A DNA stretch of 64,000 bases, taken from assembly GCA_021201825.1 (NCBI GenBank), contig JAJQED010000004.1:62001-126000 (forward strand), in the 5' to 3' direction. Shown in pieces: positions 46,747-57,204 of this stretch. The DNA is from Alistipes sp. (GTDB lineage: Bacteria > Bacteroidota > Bacteroidia > Bacteroidales > Rikenellaceae). The notes below the pieces were generated by a model that did no database searches, was not told the DNA's origin, and saw only the letters and a list, made by a program, of their open reading frames with translations. The first letter of the stretch is position 1; the number at the start of each line of letters is the position of its first letter. The translations under genes were made by a program, and so were the position numbers.

Positions 46747-46874
46747 GTAGATAAGTCAAAATAAGGAGAACCGTAAATTTTGTCGCCAAAACATTACCTA
46801 CACTCATTTTGACGGGTGCAAATGTATGTAAAAAATAATTAACCCGCAAAAATCGTCTTAAAAAATTATTAACT

Positions 46875-46882
46875 TATCTTTG
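46875..46882 (+). promoter_or_regulatory. Bacteroidetes -7 element (TAnnTTTG) for nadE
   Basis: TATCTTTG. Confidence 0.6.
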
Positions 46883-46948
46883 TGTAAGGGGGAATCCAAT
46901 AAGAACTGCGTTACTTTATATTTTATAATTTATCCGCTACAATACTCT

Positions 46949-48550
46949 ATGATGAAAGTCGCTGTAGCCCAGCTAAATTATACGGTTGGGGCTTTAAAGA
47001 GCAACAAGTTCAAGATCATCGAAAGCATCTACCAGGCCAGGGAACAGGGTGCGGAATTGGTGGTTTTTGCAGAACATTCCATTAGCGGTACCAACTGCTA
47101 CTACCTGACTAACAAGACCCAGTTCCTCGAGGCGTGCGAAGTGGCCCTGGTAGAGATCGCTTCACATTGCGAGGGTATAGCGGTCATTATCGGGTTGCCT
47201 ATCCTGGACGGAAACCTGCGGGTCAGCGCTGCCGTGCTGATCCAGGATCGGAAGATCGTCAAATATATCGGTAAGAAGAATATTACGGCTTTCGACGAGT
47301 TGAATTTTTTCGACAGTTCCACCGGGTGCGAGTTCATAACGGTTAACGGGACCAAACTTGCAGTCGTTGTCGGGGAGGATATACTGACCGAGGAGCGGTT
47401 CGGGGACAATACGGACATAATCGTTTGCATCCATTCCAACCCCTATTTCAGGCGCCACATCGAGATGCGCTACGATTATCTCAAGACCCTCTCGTTCCTC
47501 AAAAATAAAACGGTTGTTTTTGCAAACCACCTTGGTGGCCAGGCGGAAATAGTCTATGACGGTTCTTCGTGCATCTTCCGCAAAGGCGAGGGTATTGCGT
47601 TCCTGAAGAGTTTCGAAGAGGATATGCAGGTTGTAGATACCGAGGCGGCGCCGGGCATTCCCGTACCAGTACAGCACCATACAGAGAATATATACAAGGC
47701 CATGAAGATGGGCCTGCATGACTTTTTCGTTAAAAGCGACCTTAAAAAGGCATGCCTCGGCTTGTCGGGTGGTATCGATTCTGCCGTTGTACTGGCGGTT
47801 GCCGTGGATGCCTTGGGGGCTGAGAACATCCGGGTGCTTATGATGCCCTCGCAATTCTCTACGGAAGATTCGCTGCACGATGCCGTGGAAATGGCCGAGA
47901 ATCTCGGGGTAGCCTATGATGTGATTCCCATTACGGAATCCTACAACGCCATCCTGGACAGTATGAAGCCGGTGATAGGGGGTACACAGTTCGATAAGAC
48001 GGAAGAGAACATTCAGTCCCGGATCCGATGCACGATGCTTATGGCGCTGTCCAACAAGTTCGGATATGTGCTGTTAAACACTTCCAATAAGAGCGAGGCA
48101 TTGATGGGATACGGAACCTTATACGGTGATATCTCAGGGGCAATAAGCATTATGGGGGACCTCTACAAGACCGAGGTCTACTCCCTGGCCCGGCTGATCA
48201 ACCGCCGTATACGCATTATCCCCGAAAGCATAATGACCAAAGAGCCGTCCGCCGAGCTGCGGCATAACCAAAAAGACACCGATACACTTCCGTCATACGA
48301 CCTGCTGGATGCTATCCTTTATCGGCTTGTAGAGGAGAACCAAAGCATTTACGACATTGTCAATGCCGGGTTCGACGATGCGACCGTAACGTGGGTCGCC
48401 GAACGGATCAAGGCTTATGAGTTCAAACGGCGGCAGTTCTGCCCCATCCTGAGGCTTTCCGCCCGGCCCTGCGGTGCCGGGTACAACCTGCCGCTTATCA
48501 ACAAGTATATCCTCTACCCGCACGAAGTATTGTCCCGGACGGAGGAATGA
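46949..48550 (+). CDS. nadE: Glutamine-dependent NAD+ synthetase
   Basis: Nitrilase domain (MMKVAVAQLNYTVG...VVFAEHSISG) plus 'LGLSGGIDSAVVLAVA' PP-loop synthetase domain. Confidence 0.95.
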   Translation: MMKVAVAQLNYTVGALKSNKFKIIESIYQAREQGAELVVFAEHSISGTNCYYLTNKTQFLEACEVALVEIASHCEGIAVIIGLPILDGNLRVSAAVLIQDRKIVKYIGKKNITAFDELNFFDSSTGCEFITVNGTKLAVVVGEDILTEERFGDNTDIIVCIHSNPYFRRHIEMRYDYLKTLSFLKNKTVVFANHLGGQAEIVYDGSSCIFRKGEGIAFLKSFEEDMQVVDTEAAPGIPVPVQHHTENIYKAMKMGLHDFFVKSDLKKACLGLSGGIDSAVVLAVAVDALGAENIRVLMMPSQFSTEDSLHDAVEMAENLGVAYDVIPITESYNAILDSMKPVIGGTQFDKTEENIQSRIRCTMLMALSNKFGYVLLNTSNKSEALMGYGTLYGDISGAISIMGDLYKTEVYSLARLINRRIRIIPESIMTKEPSAELRHNQKDTDTLPSYDLLDAILYRLVEENQSIYDIVNAGFDDATVTWVAERIKAYEFKRRQFCPILRLSARPCGAGYNLPLINKYILYPHEVLSRTEE

Positions 48551-48571
48551 CTTATATTATTCGACAAAATT

Positions 48572-48603
48572 AAGGCGGCACCTGAAAAAGTGTCGCCTTT
48601 TTC
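48572..48603 (+). terminator. Rho-independent terminator after nadE
   Basis: aaggcggcac-ctgaaaaa-gtgtcgccttttt. Confidence 0.75.
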
Positions 48604-48648
48604 TTCAAAAAGGTAATAATTAGGAAATAGCATCTACGCTGAAATTTG

Positions 48649-48656
48649 TATATTTG
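48649..48656 (+). promoter_or_regulatory. TAnnTTTG promoter element for rseC-rnf operon
   Basis: TATATTTG 23 nt before ATG 48680. Confidence 0.65.
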
Positions 48657-48679
48657 CGCCGGACTCGCTGGCCTTACGA

Positions 48680-49102
48680 ATGAAGAACGAAATCACACAT
48701 ACGGGGTTGGTTTTCGATATTGTCGGCAAACGTATCGACGTTGCCGTAACTCCCCAGACGGAGTGCGCTTCCTGCAAAGCGGCTTCCCTTTGTGTGGCGG
48801 GCCAGTCCGGCGAAAAGATCGTCTCGGCAATTACGGAACATCCGGAATTTTTCAGCGTCGGGGAACAGGTAAGGGTATCCGCACAACGGGGTATGGGCAT
48901 TAAAGCCGTATTCCTGGCGTACATCCTGCCGTTCATAGTCCTCATGGCTGTTTTGATCATTCTTACGTCGGCCGGTTCCGATGAGGCCGTTGCGGGGCTT
49001 GCCGCTTTGGCGGCGGTGGCGGTATATTACATCTGTCTGTATTTTTTCCGCCACAGTATCGAAAGGGAAATAATCTTTAAAATAGATAAGGTCAATGACT
49101 GA
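48680..49102 (+). CDS. rseC: RseC/MucC-family protein
   Basis: 'CASCKAASLC', two TMs, upstream of rnf. Confidence 0.85.
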   Translation: MKNEITHTGLVFDIVGKRIDVAVTPQTECASCKAASLCVAGQSGEKIVSAITEHPEFFSVGEQVRVSAQRGMGIKAVFLAYILPFIVLMAVLIILTSAGSDEAVAGLAALAAVAVYYICLYFFRHSIEREIIFKIDKVND

Positions 49103-50069
49103 CATACTCTTATATACCGTCCTCACGCTATGCCTGTTGGGTATTGTTGCGGCGGTGGTGTTATATTTCGTGGCCAGGAAGTTCCATGTGTTCGAGGATC
49201 CTCGTATAGACGATGTGGAGGCGATGCTGCCTTTGGCGAACTGCGGCGGGTGCGGTTACCCCGGTTGCCGTGGCTTTGCCGATGCCCTGGTCAAAGCAGA
49301 CGATATAACACCGATGTATTGTCCAGTGGGGGGTACGGATACCATGAACCGTGTGGCGTCGTTCTTGGGCAAGGCGGCTCCGGAAAAGGAGCCGCAGATC
49401 GCGGAGGTCCGTTGCGGGGGTACCTGCGAAAAGAGGCCTCGGGTCAGCATGTATGACGGTGCGTTGTCCTGCGCGGTCGAGAGTTCCCTGTACAGCGGGG
49501 AGACCGGATGCAACTACGGGTGTCTCGGCAAAGGGGACTGTGTTTTCGTATGTAATTTCGATGCGATAGAGGTAGATCCCGATACGGGTATCCCGGTGGT
49601 GGATGCGGAAAAATGTACTGCATGCGGAGCTTGCGTCAAGGCCTGCCCACGCAATATCATAGAGCTTCGAAAAAAAGGCCCGAAAAACAGGCGGGTATAT
49701 GTCAGTTGCGTCAACAGGGACAAAGGAGCCGTTTCGAGGAAAGTTTGCACGGTTTCGTGCATCGCTTGCGGCAAATGCGCCAAGATATGCCCGTTCGAGG
49801 CTATAACGGTGGAGAACAACCTGGCTTACATAGACCCATATAAGTGTAAACTATGCCGCAAATGTGTTCCCGAATGCCCTACGTGCGCCATTGCCGAAGT
49901 CAATTTCCCACCCAAAAAAGAGGCTCCGGCCGGTGGGGATAAGGCAGGCGGCGGCATACCGGTTAAAGTAAGGGAGCAGACCGCTCCCGCCGCAACGTCG
50001 GTCACCGAGGGTATTCCGGTCGGCCCGGCTGACGGGAACGGCGATAAACCGGCCGAAACCCAGGCTTAA
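49095..50069 (+). CDS. rnfB: Electron transport complex subunit RnfB
   Basis: 'LPLANCGGCGYPGCRGFADAL', multiple 4Fe-4S motifs. Confidence 0.96.
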   Translation: MTDILLYTVLTLCLLGIVAAVVLYFVARKFHVFEDPRIDDVEAMLPLANCGGCGYPGCRGFADALVKADDITPMYCPVGGTDTMNRVASFLGKAAPEKEPQIAEVRCGGTCEKRPRVSMYDGALSCAVESSLYSGETGCNYGCLGKGDCVFVCNFDAIEVDPDTGIPVVDAEKCTACGACVKACPRNIIELRKKGPKNRRVYVSCVNRDKGAVSRKVCTVSCIACGKCAKICPFEAITVENNLAYIDPYKCKLCRKCVPECPTCAIAEVNFPPKKEAPAGGDKAGGGIPVKVREQTAPAATSVTEGIPVGPADGNGDKPAETQA

Positions 50070-50081
50070 AACTTCAGAGCT

Positions 50082-51413
50082 ATGTTAAGGACATTCAGAA
50101 AAGGGGGCGTTCATCCCCATGACAATAAAATAAGCAGATCCGCCGCTATCCAGGTCTTTCCTATGCCGGAAACCGTTGTAGTACCTTTGTCCCAGCATAT
50201 CGGCGCACCTGCAACAGCACAGGTGGCCAAAGGGGACAAGGTCAAAACAGGCCAGTTGATAGCTGCCGCTTCGGGTTTCGTTTCGGCAAATATCCATTCG
50301 CCGGTAAGCGGCACGGTAGTATCGGTAGACAATGTGGCCGATGCCGGGTTCATGCGTCGTCCTGCAATCACAATCAAGGTGGAGGGCAACCAGTGGGAAG
50401 ACGGCATAGACACGGACCCGACTTTCCGCAGGGCGGAAAAACTCGATCCTGCCGAGATCATAGCAAGGATATCTGCCGCCGGAATAGTGGGGATGGGCGG
50501 AGCGACTTTCCCGACCCAGGTTAAACTCTCCGTGCCCCCGAATAAAAAAGCACAGTACCTGGTTATCAACGGAGTGGAATGCGAGCCTTACCTTACGGCG
50601 GACCATAGGGTCATGCTCGAAAAAGGCGAGGAGCTTTTGGAGGGCATACGTCTGCTGGCCCGTGCCCTGGATGCGGAAAAATCATTAGTCGGTATAGAGA
50701 ACAATAAGCCGGACGCGATAGGCCATTTGACCGCCCTGGCTTCCGGTGATGCCGATATAGAGATAGTACCGTTAAAGGTAAAATATCCACAGGGCGGGGA
50801 AAAACAGTTGATCGATGCCGTAACGAGGCGCCAGGTTCCTCCCGGTGGCCTACCGTTGGACGTAGGCGTTGTTGTCCAGAACGTAGGAACGGCGGTTGCG
50901 GTATATGAGGCGGTCGTTAAGCGCAAGCCCCTTATCGAGAGAGTGGTAACGGTCACAGGCAAAGGAATTTCCAGCCCGGCCAACCTTATGGTGAGGGTAG
51001 GGACCCCGGTCAGCTCCCTGATCGAATATTGCGGTGGTTTGCCCGAGTCGGCCGGCAAGGTTATCGGTGGCGGCCCGATGATGGGCCGGGCCATGGCCAA
51101 TCTCGACAGCCCGGTTACCAAGGGGACATCGGGCATCATGGTCCTCGATGGCAAGGAAGCCACCAGGCAGAAGCCGGAAGCCTGTATCAAATGCGCCAAA
51201 TGCGTAGAGGTTTGTCCGATGGGGTTAGAGCCTTACCTGCTTTATAAGCTGGCTTCGAGGAATATGTTCCCGGATATGGAAGAGTATTATGCGACCGATT
51301 GTATCGAATGCGGTTCATGCTCGTTCACCTGTCCGGCCCATCTTCCTCTTTTAGATTATATAAGGCTTGGTAAAGGCGAGATAATGAAGATCATACGCGC
51401 CAGGAAAAGTTAG
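50082..51413 (+). CDS. rnfC: RnfC
   Basis: 'GKGGVHPHDNK'-like start, NADH/FMN-binding region, two CxxCxxC clusters. Confidence 0.96.
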   Translation: MLRTFRKGGVHPHDNKISRSAAIQVFPMPETVVVPLSQHIGAPATAQVAKGDKVKTGQLIAAASGFVSANIHSPVSGTVVSVDNVADAGFMRRPAITIKVEGNQWEDGIDTDPTFRRAEKLDPAEIIARISAAGIVGMGGATFPTQVKLSVPPNKKAQYLVINGVECEPYLTADHRVMLEKGEELLEGIRLLARALDAEKSLVGIENNKPDAIGHLTALASGDADIEIVPLKVKYPQGGEKQLIDAVTRRQVPPGGLPLDVGVVVQNVGTAVAVYEAVVKRKPLIERVVTVTGKGISSPANLMVRVGTPVSSLIEYCGGLPESAGKVIGGGPMMGRAMANLDSPVTKGTSGIMVLDGKEATRQKPEACIKCAKCVEVCPMGLEPYLLYKLASRNMFPDMEEYYATDCIECGSCSFTCPAHLPLLDYIRLGKGEIMKIIRARKS

Positions 51414-51431
51414 AGAAAACAGACTTTATAA

Positions 51432-52412
51432 ATGGAGAAGAAACTTATAGTATCACCGTCTCCGCATATCCACGGGAGCGACAGTACGTCCAGGCTTATG
51501 CGGGACGTACTCATCGCGTTGGTCCCGGCCCTTGCGGTCTCCACGGTGATTTACGGCACAGGAGTATTGGTAGTGACGCTGGTGAGCGTCGCCGCCTGCG
51601 TACTGTTCGAATACCTTATCCAGCGTTTTATGCTGGGCGGTCGAAGTACGGTCGGTGATCTGTCGGCAGTGGTGACGGGAGTCCTGCTGGCGTTCAACCT
51701 GCCGGTTTGCCTGCCGTTATGGATGGTGGTAGTAGGCGCTTTGGTCGCCATAGGTGTCGGCAAAATGACGTTTGGGGGGATCGGCCGCAACCCGTTCAAT
51801 CCCGCCCTTGTGGGTAGGGTTTTCCTGCTGCTGTCGTTTCCCGCCGCTATGACGTCGTTTCCCGCGCCGGATGTTCCCGATGCGGTTTCCGGAGCGACTC
51901 CGCTGACCCTTATCAAGGAAGCTGTTAAGAACGGGCAGCCTTTGAGCGAAGTAATGCCCGGGATCGGTTACGATAACCTGCTCTACGGATTGCACGGCGG
52001 GTCCCTCGGGGAGATCGCGGCACTGGCCCTGCTGCTCGGCTTCGTATACCTGCTTCTCAGGAAAGTCATTACGTGGCATATTCCGGTTGCAATTCTCGGG
52101 GCGATGGCCGTTTTCAGCGCTCTTCTTTGGTGGGCGAATCCCGAAGTTTATACCGACCCGCTGTTCCAGATATTGACCGGTGGCGCGATATTGGGAGCGG
52201 TATATATGGCCACGGATTATGCCACAAGCCCAATGAGTAAAAGCGGAATGCTGGCCTATGGTATCGGGATCGGGGTAATTACGATCCTTATACGTACCTG
52301 GGGGTCATATCCGGAAGGCATATCTTTCGCTATCCTGATCATGAACGCAGTAGTTCCCATTATCAATAAATATATGAAGCCCAAGCGCTTCGGGGTTCCC
52401 GTTAAAGCCTGA
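51432..52412 (+). CDS. rnfD: RnfD
   Basis: NQR2/RnfD membrane protein, 'VSGATPLT' flavinylation-type motif. Confidence 0.96.
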   Translation: MEKKLIVSPSPHIHGSDSTSRLMRDVLIALVPALAVSTVIYGTGVLVVTLVSVAACVLFEYLIQRFMLGGRSTVGDLSAVVTGVLLAFNLPVCLPLWMVVVGALVAIGVGKMTFGGIGRNPFNPALVGRVFLLLSFPAAMTSFPAPDVPDAVSGATPLTLIKEAVKNGQPLSEVMPGIGYDNLLYGLHGGSLGEIAALALLLGFVYLLLRKVITWHIPVAILGAMAVFSALLWWANPEVYTDPLFQILTGGAILGAVYMATDYATSPMSKSGMLAYGIGIGVITILIRTWGSYPEGISFAILIMNAVVPIINKYMKPKRFGVPVKA

Positions 52413-52417
52413 CGATC

Positions 52418-53461
52418 ATGGAGAGTAGTCTAAAAAATATGGTCCTGACCCTCGCGGCGATAACCCTCATATCTGCCGGTGCCCTCAGCGTTGTCTACAG
52501 TATGACAGAGGAGGCCATACAGTTGTCCAAAGCGGCCAAAACGCTCGATGCCCTCGGGAATGTTCTCCCGGATTTCGATAACGACCCGTCCGTGGATACG
52601 GTTACGGTTATGGCAAATAACCTCCCGGCTAAGGTATACACGGCGATGAACGGGTCCCTGCCGGCCGGATACGCAGTCGAAACCGTTACCCGGTTGGGTT
52701 ACAGCGGGGAAATACGGTTTATTGTAGGCTTCCTGCCCAACGGGGATATATATAATATTGAGGTGCTCGAGCATGCGGAAACCCCGGGCCTCGGCAGCAA
52801 GATCAAGGATGACGACAATCCGGTACTGCTTAGTTTTAAGGGCAAGAACCCTGCTGACCTGGTGATGAAAGTTACTAAGGACGGGGGTGATATCGATGTG
52901 ATAACCGCTTCCACTATCTCTTCACGGGCCTATACGGACGCCGTGGAGCGGGCTTATATAGCATTCAGGGAAGTGGCCCTTGGTGAAGAACAAACCCGGC
53001 CGGAAGCCATTAATTTCGTTGCCGCCGTCCTGCCCGCAGAAGATAACGGAGAAGAACTGTCCATTACGGCTTACAACGGGACTCACGGCGGAATATTCGT
53101 TGCATATACCACATCCGGAGATTTAGCCGGGAGTGCAGTAGAAAGTACAACAGAGGGTTATGGAGGCCCGATAAGGTTACTCGTAGGTTTCTCCCCCGGC
53201 GGAACTGTTTACGATATAGCGGTCATTGAACAGATGGAGACCCCGGGCTTCGGCGCCGAGATCGAAGAGCATGACAATCCACTGGCCGTAAGTTTCCGGG
53301 GACACGACCCCGGGAAGATGAAGATAGCGTTCCGTAGCGAAAACGGGGATGTGGACGGCATCAGCGGTTCGTCCATTACCTCGCAGGCTTATATGGACGC
53401 CGTAGCGAACGCTTACAGGGAAATGGTAAAATTCAAAGAACTCAACGAAAGAGATGAATAA
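52418..53461 (+). CDS. rnfG: RnfG with two tandem FMN-binding domains
   Basis: Duplicate blocks 'NIEVLEHAETPGLGSKI...DVITASTISSRAYTDAV' and 'DIAVIEQMETPGFGAEI...DGISGSSITSQAYMDAV'. Confidence 0.93.
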   Translation: MESSLKNMVLTLAAITLISAGALSVVYSMTEEAIQLSKAAKTLDALGNVLPDFDNDPSVDTVTVMANNLPAKVYTAMNGSLPAGYAVETVTRLGYSGEIRFIVGFLPNGDIYNIEVLEHAETPGLGSKIKDDDNPVLLSFKGKNPADLVMKVTKDGGDIDVITASTISSRAYTDAVERAYIAFREVALGEEQTRPEAINFVAAVLPAEDNGEELSITAYNGTHGGIFVAYTTSGDLAGSAVESTTEGYGGPIRLLVGFSPGGTVYDIAVIEQMETPGFGAEIEEHDNPLAVSFRGHDPGKMKIAFRSENGDVDGISGSSITSQAYMDAVANAYREMVKFKELNERDE

Positions 53462-54104
53462 ACTTGCCATATTTACAAGAGGTATAATAAAGGACAACCC
53501 GGTATTCGTCCTGCTGCTGGGAATGTGTCCTACGCTGGGTACGACCTCCTTGGCGGTGACGGGTTTCGGTATGGGAGCTGCGACGCTGTTCGTGCTGGTA
53601 CTGTCGAATATCGTAGTGTCGTCGGTGAAGAACCTGATACCGGCCAAGGTGAGGATACCGGCTTATATCGTGATAATCGCTTCCCTGGTCACTATCCTCA
53701 AACTCTGCATGGAGGCATATATGACCGAGCTTTACGAAGCGCTCGGGGTGTTCATCCCGTTGATCGTTGTAAACTGCATAATCCTCGGGCGGGCCGAGGC
53801 GTTCGCTTCCAAAAACAATATGGTCGATTCGGCCCTCGATGGAATGGGGATCGGGATCGGTTTCACGATGGCCCTTACGCTTCTCGGGGCTGTGCGGGAG
53901 ATACTGGGTACCGGGTCCGTTTTCGGCTATAACTTCGTTAAGGGCATCGGAGGCCTGCTCGAAAAGTGGGGCGCGAACGAAGCCGTCGTCAACAGTTTCA
54001 TGCAATGGGACGGGGTATTGCTGTTCGTGCTGGCTCCCGGAGCTTTCATCGCTCTGGGATACCTGCTGGTGATTTTCAACAAGGTAGCCGCTAAAAGTAA
54101 ATAG
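53454..54104 (+). CDS. rnfE: RnfE
   Basis: Rnf/Nqr membrane subunit sequence. Confidence 0.95.
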   Translation: MNKLAIFTRGIIKDNPVFVLLLGMCPTLGTTSLAVTGFGMGAATLFVLVLSNIVVSSVKNLIPAKVRIPAYIVIIASLVTILKLCMEAYMTELYEALGVFIPLIVVNCIILGRAEAFASKNNMVDSALDGMGIGIGFTMALTLLGAVREILGTGSVFGYNFVKGIGGLLEKWGANEAVVNSFMQWDGVLLFVLAPGAFIALGYLLVIFNKVAAKSK

Positions 54105-54107
54105 GAT

Positions 54108-54680
54108 ATGGAATATTTTATAATTATCATAGGGGCCGTATTCGTCAATAATATTATCCTCGCGCAGTTCCTGGGGATTTGCCCGTTCCTGGGGGTATCG
54201 AATAAAGTAGGGACGTCGCTGGGAATGGGGGCGGCCGTAACTTTCGTGATGGCCATAGCTTCACTGGCGGCATATCTTTTACAGTATTACGTACTGGTTC
54301 CACTGAACATAGAGTTCATGCAGACCATCGTGTTCATCCTTGTAATAGCGTCGCTGGTCCAGATGGTGGAGATCATCCTGAAGAAAGTCAGCCCGCCGCT
54401 GTATCAGGCCCTCGGGGTGTTCCTGCCCCTGATAACGACCAACTGCGCCGTTTTGGGTGTGGCAATACTGCTGGTGCAGAAAGAATATAATCTGCTCGAG
54501 TCGGTTGTTTTTTCGATCTCGAACGCAATAGGATTCACCCTTGCCATCGTTCTGTTTGCGGGACTGCGGGAGAAACTGGAACTGGAGGACCTGCCCGCCG
54601 CGATGCGGGGCGTTCCGGTGGCTTTGGTTGTGGCCGGGATACTCGCAATGGCCTTTATGGGATTCTCGGGATTGGTGTGA
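54108..54680 (+). CDS. rnfA: RnfA
   Basis: Rnf/Nqr membrane subunit '[20 protein letters not shown]'. Confidence 0.95.
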   Translation: MEYFIIIIGAVFVNNIILAQFLGICPFLGVSNKVGTSLGMGAAVTFVMAIASLAAYLLQYYVLVPLNIEFMQTIVFILVIASLVQMVEIILKKVSPPLYQALGVFLPLITTNCAVLGVAILLVQKEYNLLESVVFSISNAIGFTLAIVLFAGLREKLELEDLPAAMRGVPVALVVAGILAMAFMGFSGLV

Positions 54681-54717
54681 GGCCTTGCAAAACGGCAGGT
54701 GTTTTGCAAACCATATA

Positions 54718-54746
54718 ACGGGCGGCCGGATATTTCGGCCGCCCGT
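54718..54746 (+). terminator. GC-rich hairpin after rnf operon
   Basis: acgggcggccg...cggccgcccgt. Confidence 0.75.
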
Positions 54747-54786
54747 TCGGTATCGCGATTGCGGGAAAAACGTATCTTTGGAGAGC

Positions 54787-56628
54787 ATGGCATTGAAGTT
54801 TTATATAACCCTTGCAGTATTTATTTTCATCGCCGTCACCCTGAATGCCCAGAATGACCGGCATGTCAGGGAGAGGCCCATGCCGTCGGATACGAACGTT
54901 GTGAACGTTCTGGTGGAGGAGGACCTGCGGGACTCCGAACGTACCGAACGGTTCTATGACAGCCTGCGCTCAAAGACAGGGAGGACCGGCTTCTCGCGGA
55001 TGCTGTACAGCAGTGTTTTTCGCCGTAAGCGCGACACTACGGCTACGGGACGCATAGTCGACGAGACCGAGCAACTCCGCCGGTACGAAGGCCGCACGAT
55101 AAGGGACATTATTCTCGACCGCCACGATATCTATGACCAGACCGATACCCGGATCAAACGGCTGCTTAACAATACACATGTGCAGACGCGCCGCAAAGTC
55201 ATAAATCGCGATCTGCTGTTCGGTTCAGGTGACCCGGTGGACCCGCAACAGCTCGTAACCAACAAGCAACTTCTTCTTTACAGGCCCTATATGGCCGAAG
55301 TATACTTTAATGTCGTTCCGGACGAGCTTGATTCTACTATCGTGGACATTGTTATTTACACGCGCGATAAGTGGAGTATCGGCGGCAAAGTAATATTCAA
55401 GAACAGGGGCCGGTCGATGCTCGAGCTCTATGACGACAACTTCCTGGGAACCGGTAACCATCTGGGAGTCAACACCAGCTTCGACCGCAAAGAAAAAAAA
55501 TATGAGGGCAACGGGGTCGAATACAATATCCCCAACCTTCTGGGGAGTTTTTACACGGCCGATATATATGCCGGTAAATTCTTTTTCGACGAAGTCCTCC
55601 AAGCTTCCCTCTACAAGAATTTCATTAACCCGACCGATTACGAACTCGGTATGGCCTTAGGGTGGGACCGTTTCGATTACTATATGCTCTATGCCGATTC
55701 GACCGATCTGGTCAAACGCAAATCCGCAGATGTCTGGGGCGGCAAATCGTTCCACCTCAAAAAGATAAATTCGAGCATCTACCTTACCGGCCGTTACTCT
55801 TATGCCACCCATCCGGTCCGGCCGCATACTACGGCCGACTTTAATCCCGCATTCCAGAACTACAATATGATGCTTTACGGACTTGGGCTTTACCGGGAAA
55901 AATTCTACGCCGCAAATATGATATACGGCTACGGCTTCCAGGAGTACCTGGCGGCCGGGTACCGGGCCGAGCTGGTCGGAGGCTACCGGTGGGGGGAGTT
56001 CAAAGACGGCTATTATATCGGATTCAGCGCCCATAAGGGAGGCTTTCATAACCTGGGGTTCTTCCGTGGAGGGGTAGACGTCGGAACGTTCGTCGACCGA
56101 CGGACCGGCAAGTTATGGCAAACGGCCATCGACGTAGAGTTCAAATGGTTCTCCAACCTGTTCCAGGTCGGCCGCAGCAATATGCGCCAGTTCATTACGC
56201 TCAACCATACCCGTGGCTGGCACCGGGGGCAGGGGAACAATGAAGTTATTAAGTTCACCCGTGAGAACGGTCCAAGGACCATAACCGAGTGGAATATCGG
56301 CACCGTGCGGTCAGTGTTGAATACCGAGACGGTTATCTTCACTCCCTTTAAACCTCTCGGGTTCCGTACGGCGATATTCGGGTGGGCCGACGTAGCCACA
56401 CTCGGTACGGAGACAAATATTTTCCGCAATAGTTTCTACTCGACGTTCGGAGTCGGCCTTAGACTGAAGAACGAACGCCTTACGTTCAGTGCTATAGAGA
56501 TAAGGATAGGTGCCGCTGTCGGCAAAGGCGGCTTCCTGAAGAACCAATGGTTCAAGGTCGGCACGGAGCAACGTGTGATGTCCGACAGGTTCCTTCCGAC
56601 GGCTCCCACAGTCGTGGCGTTCGAATAA
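54787..56628 (+). CDS. Outer membrane beta-barrel protein (POTRA/BamA-superfamily-like)
   Basis: Signal peptide, POTRA-like 'YMAEVYFNVVPDELDSTIVDIVIYTRDKWS', barrel-like remainder; TATCTTTG at 54773-54780. Confidence 0.75.
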   Translation: MALKFYITLAVFIFIAVTLNAQNDRHVRERPMPSDTNVVNVLVEEDLRDSERTERFYDSLRSKTGRTGFSRMLYSSVFRRKRDTTATGRIVDETEQLRRYEGRTIRDIILDRHDIYDQTDTRIKRLLNNTHVQTRRKVINRDLLFGSGDPVDPQQLVTNKQLLLYRPYMAEVYFNVVPDELDSTIVDIVIYTRDKWSIGGKVIFKNRGRSMLELYDDNFLGTGNHLGVNTSFDRKEKKYEGNGVEYNIPNLLGSFYTADIYAGKFFFDEVLQASLYKNFINPTDYELGMALGWDRFDYYMLYADSTDLVKRKSADVWGGKSFHLKKINSSIYLTGRYSYATHPVRPHTTADFNPAFQNYNMMLYGLGLYREKFYAANMIYGYGFQEYLAAGYRAELVGGYRWGEFKDGYYIGFSAHKGGFHNLGFFRGGVDVGTFVDRRTGKLWQTAIDVEFKWFSNLFQVGRSNMRQFITLNHTRGWHRGQGNNEVIKFTRENGPRTITEWNIGTVRSVLNTETVIFTPFKPLGFRTAIFGWADVATLGTETNIFRNSFYSTFGVGLRLKNERLTFSAIEIRIGAAVGKGGFLKNQWFKVGTEQRVMSDRFLPTAPTVVAFE

Positions 56629-56640
56629 TTTCTTTAAATA

Positions 56641-57189
56641 TTATGGATTCCTTTTGCGGATGAGTTCCATCCCGGCCACAATGGCGGCTTCGTTGTCCGG
56701 CAGGGAGCGCCATGCCCGTTCGGGCAGGGATTTTTTGAGCCCCAGAAACGTATTTTCCATGGTAATGCCGGGTCTTACCTTAAGGTAGCCGCCTAACATC
56801 ATGGTATTGAACAGGCGTGTATTGCCGCGCCGGGCGCATTCTTCGGTTGCATTCAGGGTATATATGTCTATATCCATGCGGACGGGGTGACGTATTATAC
56901 CGTTGGTGTCGTAAATAAGCACTCCTCCGGGCTTGATCATCGGTTCGAACTTGTCCATGCTCTGCTGGTTGAGCAGGATGGCCGTGTCGAAATTGTGGGA
57001 AATGGGCGAACTGATCGGCCGGTCACTTAGTATCACGGTAACGTTTGCCGTACCCCCGCGCATTTCCGGGCCGTATGACGGCATCCAGCTAACTTCCAGG
57101 TCCTGCATAACGCCGGAATAGGCCAGGATCTTACCCATGGATAACACACCCTGTCCGCCGAACCCCGCAATGATTATCTCTTCTTTCAT
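56641..57189 (-). CDS. 2-oxoacid:ferredoxin oxidoreductase gamma subunit
   Basis: 'IAGFGGQGVLSMGKILAYSGVMQ'. Confidence 0.92.
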   Translation of the reverse strand: MKEEIIIAGFGGQGVLSMGKILAYSGVMQDLEVSWMPSYGPEMRGGTANVTVILSDRPISSPISHNFDTAILLNQQSMDKFEPMIKPGGVLIYDTNGIIRHPVRMDIDIYTLNATEECARRGNTRLFNTMMLGGYLKVRPGITMENTFLGLKKSLPERAWRSLPDNEAAIVAGMELIRKRNP

Positions 57190-57204
57190 AGTCGCAGGCT
57201 GGTT

